The notes under the pieces were generated by a model. The model made no database searches. It was not told the origin of the DNA and was given only the letters and a program-made list of their open reading frames with translations. A stretch of 64,000 nt of DNA, from positions 62,001 through 126,000 of the forward strand of contig JAIVEN010000046.1 of NCBI GenBank assembly GCA_026686845.1, written 5' to 3'. Both the position numbers and the translations under genes were made by a program. Position 1 is the first letter of the stretch. Each line of letters starts with the position of its first letter. Below are positions 12,227 to 24,472 of this stretch, in pieces. Source of the DNA: Adenanthera pavonina (lineage: Eukaryota; Streptophyta; Magnoliopsida; Fabales; Fabaceae).

Positions 12227-15200
12227 GGCTTACTCACAACAAGTCGAGTCCAGTTGGAAGAAACGTGCACAATTCGGCTTCATCATCACGCCATTTTGGC
12301 CTAACGATCCAACTTTATGAAAATGCTTTGAAAAGCAAAAGAAAATAGAAAATCTCACCAAAATTTGCAACACGAAGTCACCTAGTGAGTTTATCCGACA
12401 TCCTCACACCAATTTGAGCCTTGTATGATGAAATGAACACAATCAGATTCCGCTTTAACCTCATTTTGTTTGAAAGTTTCAGGTTTCTAAACATTCACTA
12501 GGAAGTTCTAGGGACGAGAATGCCACAAGATTTGAAATTCTAAACGAGGTAGGGAGTTTCTGCGGCTTACTCACAACAAGTCGAGTCCAGTTGGAAGAAG
12601 CGTGCACAATTCGGCTTCATCATCACGCCATTTTGGCCAAACGATCCAACTTTATGAAAATGCTTTGAAAAGCAAAAGAAAACAGAAAATCTCACCAAAA
12701 TTTGCAACACGAAGTCACCTAGTGAGTTTATCCGACATCCTCACACCAATTTGAGCCTAGGTTGATGAAATGAACACAATCGGATTCCGCTTTATCCTCA
12801 TTTTGTTTGAAAGTTCCAGGATTCTAAACATTCACCAGGAAGTTCTAGGGAGGAGAATGCCACAAGATTTGAAATTCTAAGCGAGGTAGGGAGTTTATGC
12901 GGCTTACTCACAACAGTTCGAGTCTAGTTGGAAGAAGCGTGCACAATTCGGCTTCATCATCACGCCATTGTGTCCAAACGATCCAACTTTAAGAAAATGC
13001 TTTGAAAAGCAAACGAAAATTGAAAACCTCATGAAATTTGCAACATGAAGTGAGCTAGTGCTTTTATCCGAAATAGTCACACCAATTTGAGCCTTGTATG
13101 ATGAAATGAACACAATCAGATTCCACTTTAACCTCATTTTGTTTGAAAGTTCCAGGATTCTAAACATTCACCAGGAAGTTCTAGGGAGGAGAATGCCACA
13201 AGATTTGGAATTCTAAGCGAGGTAGGGAGTTTATGCGGCTTACTCACAACAATTCGAGTCTAGTTGGGAGAAACGTGCACAATTCGGATTCTTCATCTCG
13301 CCATTTAGGCCAAACGATCCAACTTTATGAAAATGCTATGAGAAGCAAATGAAAATTGAAAACCTCATGAAATTTGCGACATGAGTTGAGCTAGTGTGTT
13401 TATCCGACATCCTTACACCAATTTGAGCATTGTATGATGAAATGAACTCAATCAGATTCCGCTTTAACCTCATTTTGCTTGAAAGTTCCAAGTTTCTAAA
13501 CATTGACCAGGAAGTTCTAGGGAGGAGAATGCCACAAGATTTGAAATTCTAAATGAGGTAGGGAGTTTCTGCGGCTTACTCACAACAAGTCGAGTCCAGT
13601 TGGAAGAAACGTGCACAATTCGGCTTCATCATCACACCATTTTGGCCAAACGATCCAACTTTATGAAAATGCTTTGAAAAGCAAAAGAAAAAAGAAAATC
13701 TCACCAAAATTTGCAACACGAAGTCACCTAGTGAGTTTATCCGACATCCTCACACCAATTTGAGCCTAGGTTGATGAAATGAACACAATCGGATTCCGCT
13801 TTAACCTCATTTTGTTTGAAAGTTCCAGTTTTTCTAAACATTCATCGGGAGGCTCTAAGGTGGAGAATGCCACAAGATTTGGAATTCTAAGCGAGGTAGG
13901 TTTTTATGCGGCTTACTCACAACAGTTCGAGTCTAGTTGGAAGAAACGTGCACAATTCGGCTTCATCATCACGCCATTTTGGCCAAACGATCCAACTTTA
14001 TGAAAATGCTTTGAAAAGCAAAAGAAAACAGAAAATCTCACAAAAATTTGCAACACGAAGTCACCTAGTGAGTTTATCCGACATCCTCACACCAATTTGA
14101 GCCTTGTATGATGAAATGAACACAATCAGATTCCGCTTTAACCTCATTTTGTTTGAAAGTTCCAGTTTTCTAAACATTCATCAGGATCCTCGAAGGAGGA
14201 GAACGCAACAAGATAAGGATTTTTAAGCGAGGTAGGGAGTTTAGGCGGCTTACTCACAACAAGTCGAGTCCAGTTGGAAGAAACGTGCACAATTCGGCTT
14301 CATCATCATGCCATTTTGGCCAAACGATACAACTTTATGAAAATGCTTTGAAAAGCAAAAGAAATCGGAAAATCTGACGAAATTTGCAACATGAAGTGAG
14401 CTAGTGCTTTTATCTGACATCCTCATACCAATTTGAGCCTTGTATGATGAAATGAACACAATCAGAATCCGCTTTAACCTCATTTTGTTTCAAAGTTCCA
14501 GGTTTCTAAACATTCACCAGGAAGTTCTAGGGAGGAGAATGCCACAAGATTTGAAATTCTAAACGAGGTAGGGAGTTTCTGCGGCTTACTCACAACAAGT
14601 CGAGTCCAGTTGGAAGAAACGTGCACATTTCGGCTTCATCATCACGCCATTTTGGCCAAACGATCCAACTTTATGAAAATGCTTTGAAAAGCAAAAGAAA
14701 AAAGAAAATCTCACCAAAATTTGCAACACGAAGTCACCTAGTGAGTTTATCCGACATCCTCACACCAATTTGAGCCTAGGTTGATGAAATGAACACAATC
14801 AGATTCCGCTTTAACCTCATTTTGTTTGAAAGTTCCAGGTTTCTAAACATTCACCAGGAAGTTCTAGGGAGGAGAATGCCACAAGATTTGAAATTCTAAA
14901 CGAGGTAGGGAGTTTATGCGGCTAACTCACAACAAGTCGAGTCCAGTTGGAAGAAACGTGCACAATTCGGCTTCATCATCACGCCATTTTGGCCAAACGA
15001 TCCAACTTTATGAAAATGCTTTGAAAAGCAAAAGAAATTGGAAAATCTCACAAAATTTGCAACATGAAGTGAGCCAGTGCTTTTATCTGACATCCTCATA
15101 CCAATTTGAGCCTTGTATGATGAAATGAACACAATCAGATTCCGCTTTAACCTCATTTTGTTTGAAAGTTCCAGGTTTCTAAACATTCACCAGGAAGTTC

Positions 15201-15459
15201 TAGGGAGGAGAATGCCACAAGATTTGAAATTCTAAATGAGGTAGGGAGTTTCTGCGGCTTACTCACAACAAGTCGAGTCCAGTTGGAAGAAACGTGCACA
15301 ATTCGGCTTCATCATCACGCCATTTTGGCCAAACGATCCAACTTTATGAAAATGCTTTGAAAAGCAAAAGAAAAAAGAAAATCTCACCAAAATTTGCAAC
15401 ACGAAGTCACCTAGTGAGTTTATCCGACATCCTCACACCAATTTGAGCCTAGGTTGATG

Positions 15460-18400
15460 AAATGAACACAATCAGATTCCGCTTTAACCTCATTTTGTTT
15501 GAAAGTTCCAGGTTTCTAAACATTCACCAGGAAGTTCTAGGGAGGAGAATGCCACAAGATTTGAAATTCTAAACGAGGTAGGGAGTTTCTGCGGCTTACT
15601 CACAACAAGTTGAGTCCAGTTGGAAGAAACGTGCACAATTCGGCTTCATCATCACGCCATTTTGGCCAAACGATCCAACTTTATAAAAATGCTTTGAAAA
15701 GCAAAAGAAAACGGAAAATCTCACGAAATTTGCAACATGAAGTGAGCTAGTGCTTTTATCTGACTTCCTCATACCAATTTGAGCCTTGTATGATGAAATG
15801 AACACAATCAGATTCCGCTTTAACCTCATTTTGTTTGAAAGTTCCAGGTTTCTAAACATTCACCAGGAAGTTCTAGGGAGGAGAATGCCACAAGATTTGA
15901 AATTCTAATCGTGGTAGGGAGTTTCTGCGGCTTACTCACAACAAGTCGAGTCCAGTTGGAAGAAACGTGCACAATTCGGCTTCATCATCACGCCATTTTG
16001 GCCAAACGATCCAACTTTATGAAAATGCTTTGAAAAGCAAAAGAAAATAGAAAATCTCACCAAAATTTGCAACACGAAGTCACCTAGTGAGTTTATCCGA
16101 CATCCTCACACCAATTTGAGCCTAGGTTGATGAAATGAACACAATCGGATTCCGCTTTAACCTCATTTTGTTTGAAAGTTCCAGGTTTCTAAACATTCAC
16201 CAGGAAGTTCTAGGGAGGAGAATGCCACAAGATTTGAAATTCTAAACGAGGTAGGGAGTTTCTGCGGCTTACTCACAACAAGTTGAGTCCAGTTGGAAGA
16301 AACGTGCACAATTCGGCTTCATCATCACGCCATTTTGGCCAAACGATCCAACTTTATGAAAATGCTTTGAAAAGCAAAAGAAAATAGAAAATCTCACAAA
16401 AATTTGCAACACGAAGTCACCTAGTGAGTTTATCCGACATCCTCACACCAATTTGAGCCTAGGTTGATGAAATGAACACAATCGGATTCCGCTTTAACCT
16501 CATTTTGTTTGAAAGTTCCAGGTTTCTAAACATTCACCAGGAAGTTCTAGGGAGGAGAATGCCACAAGATTTGGAATTCTAATCGAGGTAGGGAGTTTCT
16601 GCGGCTTACTCACAACAAGTCGAGTCCAGTTGGAAGAAACGTGCACAATTCGGCTTCATCATCACACCATTTTGGCCAAACGATCCAACTTTATGAAAAT
16701 GCTTTGAAAAGCAAAAGAAATCGGAAAATCTCACGAAATTTGCAACATGAAGTGAGCTAGTGCTTTTATCTGAAATACTCACACCATTTTGAGCCTTGTA
16801 TGATGAAATGAACACAATCAGATTCCGCTTTAACCTCATTTTGTTTGAAAGTTCCAGTTTTCTAAACATTCATCAGGAGCCTCGAAGGAGGAGAATGCAA
16901 CAAGATATGGAATTTTAAGCGAGGTAGGGAGTTTAGGCGGCTTACTCACAACAAGTCGAGTCCAGTTGGAAGAAACGTGCACAATTCGGCTTCATCATCA
17001 CGCCATTTTGGCCAAACGATCCAACTTTATAAAAATGCTTTGAAAAGCAAAAGAAATCGGAAAATCTCACGAAATTTGCAACATGAAGTGAGCTAGTGCT
17101 TTTATCTGACATCCTCATACCAATTTGAGCCTTGTATGATGAAATGAACACAATCAGATTCCGCTTTAACCTCATTTTGTTTGAAAGTTCCAGGTTTCTA
17201 AACATTCACCAGGAAGTTCTAGGGAGGAGAATGCCACAAGATTTGAAATTCTAATCGTGGTAGGGAGTTTCTGCGGCTTACTCACAACAAGTCGAGTCCA
17301 GTTGGAAGAAACGTGCACAATTCGGCTTCATCATCACGCCATTTTGGCCTAACGATCCAACTTTATGAAAATGCTTTGAAAAGCAAAAGAAAATAGAAAA
17401 TCTCACCAAAATTTGCAACACGAAGTCACCTAGTGAGTTTATCCGACATCCTCACACCAATTTGAGCCTAGGTTGATGAAATGAACACAATCGGATTCCG
17501 CTTTAACCTCATTTTGTTTGAAAGTTCCAGGTTTCTAAACATTCACCAGGAAGTTCTAGGGAGGAGAATGCCACAAGATTTGAAATTCTAAACGAGGTAG
17601 GGAGTTTCTGCGGCTTACTCACAACAAGTTGAGTCCAGTTGGAAGAAACGTGCACAATTCGGCTTCATCATCACGCCATTTTGGCCAAACGATCCAACTT
17701 TATAAAAATGCTTTGAAAAGCAAAAGAAAACGGAAAATCTCACGAAATTTGCAACATGAAGTGAGCTAGTGCTTTTATCTGACTTCCTCATACCAATTTG
17801 AGCCTTGTATGATGAAATGAACACAATCAGATTCCGCTTTAACCTCATTTTGTTTGAAAGTTCCAGGTTTCTAAACATTCACCAGGAAGTTCTAGGGAGG
17901 AGAATGCCACAAGATTTGAAATTCTAATCGTGGTAGGGAGTTTCTGCGGCTTACTCACAACAAGTCGAGTCCAGTTGGAAGAAACGTGCACAATTCGGCT
18001 TCATCATCACGCCATTTTGGCCAAACGATCCAACTTTATGAAAATGCTTTGAAAAGCAAAAGAAAATAGAAAATCTCACCAAAATTTGCAACACGAAGTC
18101 ACCTAGTGAGTTTATCCGACATCCTCACACCAATTTGAGCCTAGGTTGATGAAATGAACACAATCGGATTCCGCTTTAACCTCATTTTGTTTGAAAGTTC
18201 CAGGTTTCTAAACATTCACCAGGAAGTTCTAGGGAGGAGAATGCCACAAGATTTGAAATTCTAAACGAGGTAGGGAGTTTCTGCGGCTTACTCACAACAA
18301 GTTGAGTCCAGTTGGAAGAAACGTGCACAATTCGGCTTCATCATCACGCCATTTTGGCCAAACGATCCAACTTTATGAAAATGCTTTGAAAAGCAAAAGA

Positions 18401-18530
18401 AAATAGAAAATCTCACAAAAATTTGCAACACGAAGTCACCTAGTGAGTTTATCCGACATCCTCACACCAATTTGAGCCTAGGTTGATGAAATGAACACAA
18501 TCGGATTCCGCTTTAACCTCATTTTGTTTG
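15460..18530 (+). repeat. Six-monomer duplication (offset ~2,019 bp)
   Basis: Monomers at about 15.46-16.5 kb match 17.48-18.53 kb at an offset of 2,019 bp. Shared variants include gacttcctcatacc (15772/17791), ttataaaaatgc (15682/17701) and aagttgagtcc. Two further overlaid duplications link this area to the left. An offset of 5,048 bp joins about 11.8-12.4 kb to 16.8-17.5 kb, sharing ggcctaacgatcc at 12298/17346. An offset of 5,721 bp joins about 12.8-13.5 kb to 18.5-19.3 kb, sharing ttgcttgaaagttcc and acattgaccagg. Confidence 0.75.
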
Positions 18531-20200
18531 AAAGTTCCAGGATTCTAAACATTCACCAGGAAGTTCTAGGGAGGAGAATGCCACAAGATTTGAAATTCTA
18601 AGCGAGGTAGGGAGTTTATGCGGCTTACTCACAACAGTTCGAGTCTAGTTGGAAGAAGCGTGCACAATTCGGCTTCATCATCACGCCATTGTGTCCAAAC
18701 GATCCAACTTTAAGAAAATGCTTTGAAAAGCAAACGAAAATTGAAAACCTCATGAAATTTGCAACATGAAGTGAGCTAGTGCTTTTATCCGAAGTAGTCA
18801 CACCAATTTGAGCCTTGTATGATGAAATGAACACAATCAGATTCCACTTTAACCTCATTTTGTTTGAAAGTTCCAGGATTCTAAACATTCACCAGGAAGT
18901 TCTAGGGAGGAGAATGCCACAAGATTTGGAATTCTAAGCGAGGTAGGGAGTTTATGCAGCTTACTAACAACAATTCGAGTCTAGTTGGGAGAAACGTGCA
19001 CAATTCAGATTCTTCATCTCGCCATTTAGGCCAAACGATCCAACTTTATGAAAATGCTATGAGAAGCAAATGAAAATTGAAAACCTCATGAAATTTGCGA
19101 CATGAGTTGAGCTAGTGTGTTTATCCGACATCCTTACACCAATTTGAGCCTTGTATGATGAAATGAACTCAATCAGATTCCGCTTTAACCTCATTTTGCT
19201 TGAAAGTTCCAAGTTTCTAAACATTGACCAGGAAGTTCTAGGGAGGAGAATGCCACAAGATTTGAAATTCTAACCGAGGTAGGGAGTTTCTGCGGCTTAC
19301 TCACAACAAGTCGAGTCCAGTTGGAAGAAGCATGCACAATTCGGCTTCATCATCACACCATTTTGGCCAAACGATCCAACTTTATGAAAATGCTTTGAAA
19401 AGCAAAAGAAAAAAGAAAATCTCACAAAAATTTGCAACACGAAGTCACCTAGTGAGTTTATCCGACATCCTCACACCAATTTGAGCCTTGTATGATGAAA
19501 TGAACACAATCAGATTCCGCTTTAACCTCATTTTGTTTGAAAGTTCCAAGTTTCTTAACATTCACCAGGAAGTTCTAGGGAGGAGAATGCCACAAGATTT
19601 GGAATTCTAAGCGAGGTAGGGAGTTTATGCTGCCTACTCACAACAGTTGGAGTCTTGTTGGAAGAAGCGTGCACAATTCGGCTTCATCATCACGCCATTG
19701 TGTCCAAACAATCCAACTTTAAGAAAATGCTTTGAAAAGCAAACGAAAATTGAAAACCTCATGAAATTTGCGACATGAATTGAGCTAGTGTGTTTATCCG
19801 ACATCCTCACACCAATTTGAGCCTTGATTAATTAAATGAACAAAAATTGGATTCCGGTTTAACCTCATTTTGTTTGAAAGTTCCAGGTTTCTAAACATTC
19901 TCCAGGAAGTTCTAGGGAGGAGAATGCCACAAGATTTGGAATTCTAAGCGAGGTAGGGAGTTTATGCGGCTTACTCACAACAATTCGAGTCTAGTTGGGA
20001 GAAACGTGCACAATTCGTATTCTTCATCACGCCATTTAGGCCAAACGATCCAACTTTATGAAAATGCTTTGAAAAGCAAAAGAAAACAGAAAATCTCACA
20101 AAAATTTGCAACACGAAGTCACCTAGTGATTTTATCCGACATCCTCACACCAATTTGAGCCTTGTTTAATTAAATGAACAAAAATCGGATTCTGCTTTAA

Positions 20201-20205
20201 CCTCA
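20201..20205. repeat. Target-site duplication, left copy (cctca)
   Basis: The five bases cctca lie directly before the LTR terminus and are repeated directly after the right LTR at 25283-25287. Joining the flanks through one copy rebuilds a normal satellite stretch (tttaacctcattttg). This fixes the insertion point exactly and shows a 5-bp staggered integration, as is usual for LTR retrotransposons. Confidence 0.95.
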
Positions 20206-21029
20206 TGATGGGAGACACGTTAGGAACCTGTCCTAAGAGCCTTGTTTGATATAAGGAATGTGCAACTCAAGGAAAGATAAATTGAACACAAGAATAATGA
20301 AGAACAACAATGAACAAAAACAATAAAATAAGAAGACTGAACAAAATGTTGGTCGAAGGGAGTAGACTCCAAGAGAACCCGTCTCTTGAATCCTAACTCC
20401 GGGGCGCCACAAGGATCACCACTCCTTGATAAGTCCTCATTCTTTCTGGCACTCAAGGATAAGCAAGAAAGAACTCACTGAACAACAACAAAGTTGCTGA
20501 AAAGAAATTCATTCATTCATATTGTGTTTGCAAGAGTACAAGAGGTGCCTATTTATAGGCAAATATTAACCCACAAACTAACTCTAGTTTAGCCCACAAA
20601 CCTAACCTTATTAAAACTCATTAATACAAAAAGGAAATACTAAGCAAAAAGGAGCATTTAATTCTAATTTTGAATTTGAAAAGGTTGGCTCCTCTTAAAT
20701 GCATAAAGCAAAGCAAATCAGATCATTATTTGCCTTTTATTGAAAAGGAAACAAATTGACTAAAATAATCCTAATAAAACTTATTAAAAACGTCACTTTT
20801 AATGGTCACATGAGAAGCATATGTTGTCTTCAAGTTATATCTCCCAAATGGGCTTCTTTTGGGCTTGGACCATTAGCCTATATGATTGGAATCCTTTTCC
20901 ATACTTTTTAGCTCTTTTTTCTTTTTTGGGGCTGCAGCTTGATTCAAATAGTTGGGCTTCATGCTCTTTCCGAGCTCATTGCCATGTCCAAGGACTCCAA
21001 ATGCTTCATGCCTCAATCGTACTCTATCA
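20206..21029 (-). repeat. 3' LTR of the retrotransposon (824 bp)
   Basis: On the plus strand it begins tgatgggagacacg and ends gtactctatca. Read in element sense it begins TGATAGAGTACG and ends TCTCCCATCA. It directly follows the polypurine tract, which identifies it as the 3' copy. It contains the last 51 or so codons of the element ORF and a TATA box. It differs from the 5' LTR at about 11 positions and by 14 bp present only here (20550-20563). Confidence 0.95.
20550..20557 (-). promoter_or_regulatory. TATA box in the 3' LTR
   Basis: The minus strand reads TATAAATA inside a GC-edged palindrome-like context (GCCTATAAATAGGC). The same box at the same relative place occurs in the solo LTR at 31446-31453, so it is likely the family's core promoter element and marks the U3/R side. 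In this element the box survives only in the 3' LTR. Confidence 0.75.
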
Positions 21030-23113
21030 TTCCCTCCCTCCTCGAAATGATTCGTCCTCGAATCTCCAGAATATATATGGAAAGAAACAGAATGATTAAA
21101 AGCATCAAAATATAAAATAGGGAGTATACTTACTTTTTGAGCTTGATTGATGCATCTTCTCTTCAACCCTTGCTTGAACTTGCGGTGTAATAATTGCATT
21201 CCAAACCAACCTCCGGGATCAAAAACCTTGTAATGACCATTAGTTTGAGTTGCATATGACTTGTTTTCATGCATTAGTGGATCATAACTTAATTTTCCTT
21301 CCATAACATTCACACTAATAACCTGCAACAAAAAACTAGAGGCAAATTTGACACAACAAGACTCAAGGAAAATTGAGATTTTAGAGGAAACATATGGGAT
21401 GAAAGCTGGGCAGATTTTCACATTATTTGCTAGGTTCAAAATTTGGAAAGATTTGACACCTGTGGATGGTGCACATTGACAAGACACGGATGGAGCATAA
21501 GTCACAAGAGGAATACATATGGATGAAAACAAAGTATCACAAAGTTTGATGGAATAAGAAAAGAATGAGTTACTGGATAGAAAATAGAACACACAAGATT
21601 CATGAAAATGAGATGAAAGAAACCAATACAGAACCAAAAAGACACATGACTTATGAGACACACAAGAGACATAAAACATAAAATGAGTAAAGACTACTTC
21701 ACAAATGAATTGACAAAGCTTTTCATGAAAATGAAATGAAGTGACATAGATGGATAAATTAGAGAAAGAAGACACTAAATGATCAAACTGACTTTCTTTC
21801 ACACTAGATTCAAGAGGAATTGAGGACTCATAACACATCGATAGACTAAATAAATTATAAGAATCAGAGATAAAGTAAGAAGGATTGAGAGGATAAAAAG
21901 AAGGAACATAAGGAAGATATGAAGGAAGGAGTTGTGAAGAAACTACCTTAAACTCTCCTTCACTCAAACAACTCACAATTGCTTTTGCATCATTATTCTC
22001 ATCTTTTCTCAAACTGTCTTTTCCTTTTCTCTTTTCTCTCTTTTTCTTTTTCTTTTTCATTCTTCTCTCAAGTTTCTTTTCACTCATTTGTTCTCCTTTT
22101 TTTTCAGTTTTCTGCACTTTTTCTTTTCTCACTTGTTTTTCACTCCTATTTTTACCACTCATATTCTTCTTACATTCATTTTTCCTTTCAAGCTCACTTT
22201 TGATTTTCTTATGATTTTCATAGAATTGAATACAACGCATTTCATGGGCTTTCTTTACTTCAAAAGAATAACTATCATCAAATAACCATGGATGCCCAAA
22301 CACCATATCAATATGTTCAACTTCATCACATCCATGAGAACTAGTTTCTAATGGCATAACAATGTGAGTATCACTAGAAACATGCACACCACTATTAACA
22401 AAGTTCTCTATCACCTCACTAGTAACATCTAGAGCAGTTGTCTCCACTAACGGTGGTAAATGACCAATCCCATCAAGAATATCATCAACATTTTCCTCCT
22501 TGGGATTCTCAAGAATATCATACTCTAATTCATAAGAAACATCATCAACACAAGGATTTTGAGAATTAGAGGTACCTTTAAGAGTAGTTAATTCTCTTGG
22601 TTCAACAACCATTGTAGATGTTGAGGAAGATATCTCCTCCATTGGATCTTTTTGCTTCAAATGAGAATCACTAGAACTTGGAACTGAAATTTGTACCTTA
22701 GAAGTTTGCTCCTTTCTATGAGTTGGAAGATACTCATAGAAGTAGAGGTGTGGCGCGTACTTTTGCTTCAAAATGAGCTTCATGTTACTCCAAGTATAAC
22801 ACTGTTTCTCTTCACGAAGGTGCTTTCTTTCAAATCGTTCCCACCAAACTTTGGCTTTTCCTTCTAAGTGAAGAGTAGCTAATTTCACTTTCTCAGACTC
22901 GGAGTTCTGGCAGTCTTCAAACCATTGTTCAATTCTTCCTTCCCAGTTCAAGTACATGTCAGGATCATTCTCTCCATAGAATTTTGGGATGTTCAATGTA
23001 ACATCCTTTTTGCATGAAGGAACTTGCATGCCATCCAATTTGGCGTTCAACTTGTTGATTTGGTCATTAAAAGCTCTCATTAAAGCTTTAAGATCAAGTT
23101 CATCACCAGCCAT
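20873..23113 (-). CDS. gag: Gag-derived retrotransposon protein, 746 aa, ending in the 3' LTR
   Basis: This is the only long ORF in the element. Residues 40-122 carry a Ty3/gypsy-type gag core: a FYGENDPDMYLNWE motif, WFEDC, then KVKLATLHLEGKAKVWWERF and a TWSNMKLILKQKYAP motif. The usual C-terminal part of that domain and any CCHC zinc knuckle are missing. Residues 264-280 (VEHIDMVFGHPWLFDDS) resemble the segment after the retropepsin core in plant gypsy polyproteins, and residues 300-372 are a Lys/Glu-rich stretch like the linker before reverse transcriptase. If that reading is right, the ORF is an internal-deletion derivative of gag-pol. Residues 385-600 are Ser, Phe and Cys rich with hydrophobic segments and are not recognised. 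Residues 696-746 are encoded within the LTR. The first ATG after the leader is used. The open frame suggests recent or selected coding capacity, but expression is unproven. Confidence 0.7.
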   Translation of the reverse strand: MAGDELDLKALMRAFNDQINKLNAKLDGMQVPSCKKDVTLNIPKFYGENDPDMYLNWEGRIEQWFEDCQNSESEKVKLATLHLEGKAKVWWERFERKHLREEKQCYTWSNMKLILKQKYAPHLYFYEYLPTHRKEQTSKVQISVPSSSDSHLKQKDPMEEISSSTSTMVVEPRELTTLKGTSNSQNPCVDDVSYELEYDILENPKEENVDDILDGIGHLPPLVETTALDVTSEVIENFVNSGVHVSSDTHIVMPLETSSHGCDEVEHIDMVFGHPWLFDDSYSFEVKKAHEMRCIQFYENHKKIKSELERKNECKKNMSGKNRSEKQVRKEKVQKTEKKGEQMSEKKLERRMKKKKKKREKRKGKDSLRKDENNDAKAIVSCLSEGEFKVVSSQLLPSYLPYVPSFYPLNPSYFISDSYNLFSLSMCYESSIPLESSVKESQFDHLVSSFSNLSIYVTSFHFHEKLCQFICEVVFTHFMFYVSCVSHKSCVFLVLYWFLSSHFHESCVFYFLSSNSFFSYSIKLCDTLFSSICIPLVTYAPSVSCQCAPSTGVKSFQILNLANNVKICPAFIPYVSSKISIFLESCCVKFASSFLLQVISVNVMEGKLSYDPLMHENKSYATQTNGHYKVFDPGGWFGMQLLHRKFKQGLKRRCINQAQKVSILPILYFDAFNHSVSFHIYSGDSRTNHFEEGGNDRVRLRHEAFGVLGHGNELGKSMKPNYLNQAAAPKKKKELKSMEKDSNHIG
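21030..21043 (-). promoter_or_regulatory. Polypurine tract
   Basis: In element sense GAGGAGGGAGGGAA lies immediately upstream of the 3' LTR terminus TGATAG. This is the expected primer for plus-strand DNA synthesis during reverse transcription. It also lies inside the ORF and encodes the residues EEGGN. Confidence 0.9.
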
Positions 23114-24459
23114 GCTTAAAACCTAAAATGTTAGTGAATAGAAGATGAAGAAAGGACCTTGCACACTATCTCACGTGTTTCACTCAACAATGATGCAAAT
23201 TCACTCGTGTTTTGCACACTTTAAAGGCTTTTTTCCAGAAATGATATAATTACACTCTTGCCTTTTATCACTCAGTCTTGCTTCCTATGAGCGTGCAAAA
23301 TTGAATCTGAACTTAAATCAAGAAGTAATGTTTTAAGTGGCAATCTCAAAGTCAAAGATCCAAAATTCAAATTCTCAAAAGAGTCTTAAATATTGGTGAC
23401 CAACAAAGAAAGATGGACTTTCTGTTTTTAGCAAAGAAACGAATTTTCCCGCCAAGAGAAGAGAAAAGGAAATGCTGGAACTTAAGACAAGAGGAAAGAT
23501 GTGGTGTGTATACCAAAGAAAGGAACTTTTAGATGACTATTAAATATGAAACAAGAAAGGAACAAGTTAGGGAATTAAATTATGAAGGAAATAGAATTAA
23601 ACTAGAAGAGTAAAATTCTGAGTAGAAAATAAAAGACAAGAATGAAAACTTACCACAAATGAGAAATTATGAATGGGTATTTAAAAGATGATTCTCCTTT
23701 AATGAGATCAGAAAAGGGAGCAATAACATTAATGCCCAATCACAAAAGGAAATTTGTAATTCAAGGTATTACCTTGATTGAAAAAGATCTCAAAGTGGGA
23801 AAGAAAACAAGATCTCCTTAATTTTTGGAATTTGCCTAGGCAGCCATATTTTTCTTTCTTTCCTTTTTTTTTTCAATTTTTTTTATATGAATTTTTTTTA
23901 AGGCTGCAATCAATTCTTTTTTTTTCTTCTCTTTTTTTTTTTAAATCAATTTCGAATTTTTTTTTTGTTGGCAAATTCACAACAAGAAATCTGGGCAACA
24001 ACTGAATTCTTTGGGCAGATAACAAGGAACTCCACAATCTCAATGGAAACAAGAATCAAATATGGTAAGATACTTTCACAAAGAAAATAGATGAAATTAG
24101 AATAGAGTACGCTACAATAAGAATGAAACGAAAGATCACAAAGTCTGGAAAAAGGATCAAGAACATAGAACAAAAACAGCAAGGCAACAATAGATGAACA
24201 ATGACAAATAGTATGATGAACAGTACGGATAAACAGTACTATGAACAGTACGCGATGAGCAGTACTGTGAAATCTGGGCAGCAGGAAATGGATGAACAGT
24301 ACGAAACGAACAGTGATGAGTGTACAGATAAACAGTGACGACCAGGGATTGATGAACAGTGAAATGAACAGTCACGATTTTCTGGACAATAAGGAGGAAT
24401 GAGATAAAACAAAGAGAAATGAAGCAACACAAAGACACACCTTGAGTTGCAAGCTGAAA
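23114..24459 (-). other. Untranslated leader of the retrotransposon
   Basis: About 1.35 kb lie between the primer-binding site and the ATG of the gag ORF. It is A+T rich, with long thymine runs on the plus strand at 23855-23965 (adenine runs in element sense) and a GAACAGT repeat cluster near its upstream end. Short ORFs exist on both strands, but none has a recognisable domain or stands out from the base composition. Packaging and dimerisation signals would be expected here, but none can be identified by eye. Confidence 0.7.
24190..24375 (+). repeat. Degenerate short repeat cluster (GAACAGT/AACAGTAC) in the leader
   Basis: The words gatgaacagta, aaacagtac, gaacagtac, gagcagtac, gaacagtga and gaacagtca recur about ten times in under 200 bp, at irregular spacing. 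In element sense they read GTACTGTTC. They lie roughly 100-285 bp inside the primer-binding site, where packaging or regulatory signals would be expected. Their role is unknown. Confidence 0.7.
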
Positions 24460-24470
24460 CTCTGATACCA
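24460..24470 (-). promoter_or_regulatory. Primer-binding site for initiator Met tRNA
   Basis: In element sense TGGTATCAGAG lies two bases inside the 5' LTR. This is the common plant LTR-retrotransposon primer-binding site, complementary to the 3' end of initiator methionine tRNA. The match runs 11 bases and then breaks (TTTC follows). It fixes the element's orientation and identifies the right-hand LTR as the 5' one. Confidence 0.92.
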
Positions 24471-24472
24471 AA

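Larger units (their letters stand above)
1..20205 (+). repeat. Satellite array block A, ~336-bp monomers (about 60 copies)
   Basis: The landmark atgcggcttactcac (or a close variant) recurs from 106 (then 443, 779, 1115, 1452) to 19964, which is 59 periods at a mean of about 336.6 bp, all in one orientation. Most monomers carry one EcoRI site (GAATTC) just before the cgaggtaggg motif. Two main variants of the first-half tail are mixed here: one reads cacgaagtcacctagtgag, the other catgaagtgagctagtgc. A rarer variant has gccattgtgtcc and caaacgaaaattg (near 12970, 18690 and 19690). Short ORFs of 64-87 codons recur on both strands but only reflect the repeat. The array continues on the other side of the retrotransposon, so blocks A and B were one array. 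Whether it is centromeric, pericentromeric or subtelomeric cannot be read from the sequence. Confidence 0.97.

Noticed and set aside
100..20158. Dozens of 60-110 codon ORFs on both strands in the satellite, as in blocks B and C
   Set aside because: They are the same frames repeated in each monomer, overlap on opposite strands, have no recognisable domain and are interrupted by ordinary monomer variation. They are treated as by-products of the repeat.
20220..20456. 78-codon minus-strand ORF in the LTR (also at 24487-24723, and a plus-strand relative at 31547-31798)
   Set aside because: It lies entirely in the conserved R/U5 part of the LTR and is shared only because LTRs are copies. It has no domain and no start context of note.
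21313..21958. Hydrophobic Cys/Phe-rich part of the 746-aa ORF as an envelope-like protein
   Set aside because: It has no signal peptide, no clear membrane anchor pattern and no known motif. T-rich composition on the coding strand alone would give such residues.
21979..22285. Plus-strand ORFs rich in Phe and Ser
   Set aside because: They are the complement of the Lys-rich linker of the gag-derived ORF and reflect its purine-rich codons.
24157..24471. 104-codon minus-strand ORF with His/Ser/Cys-rich translation
   Set aside because: It is a translation of the GAACAGT repeat cluster in the leader, so low complexity explains it.
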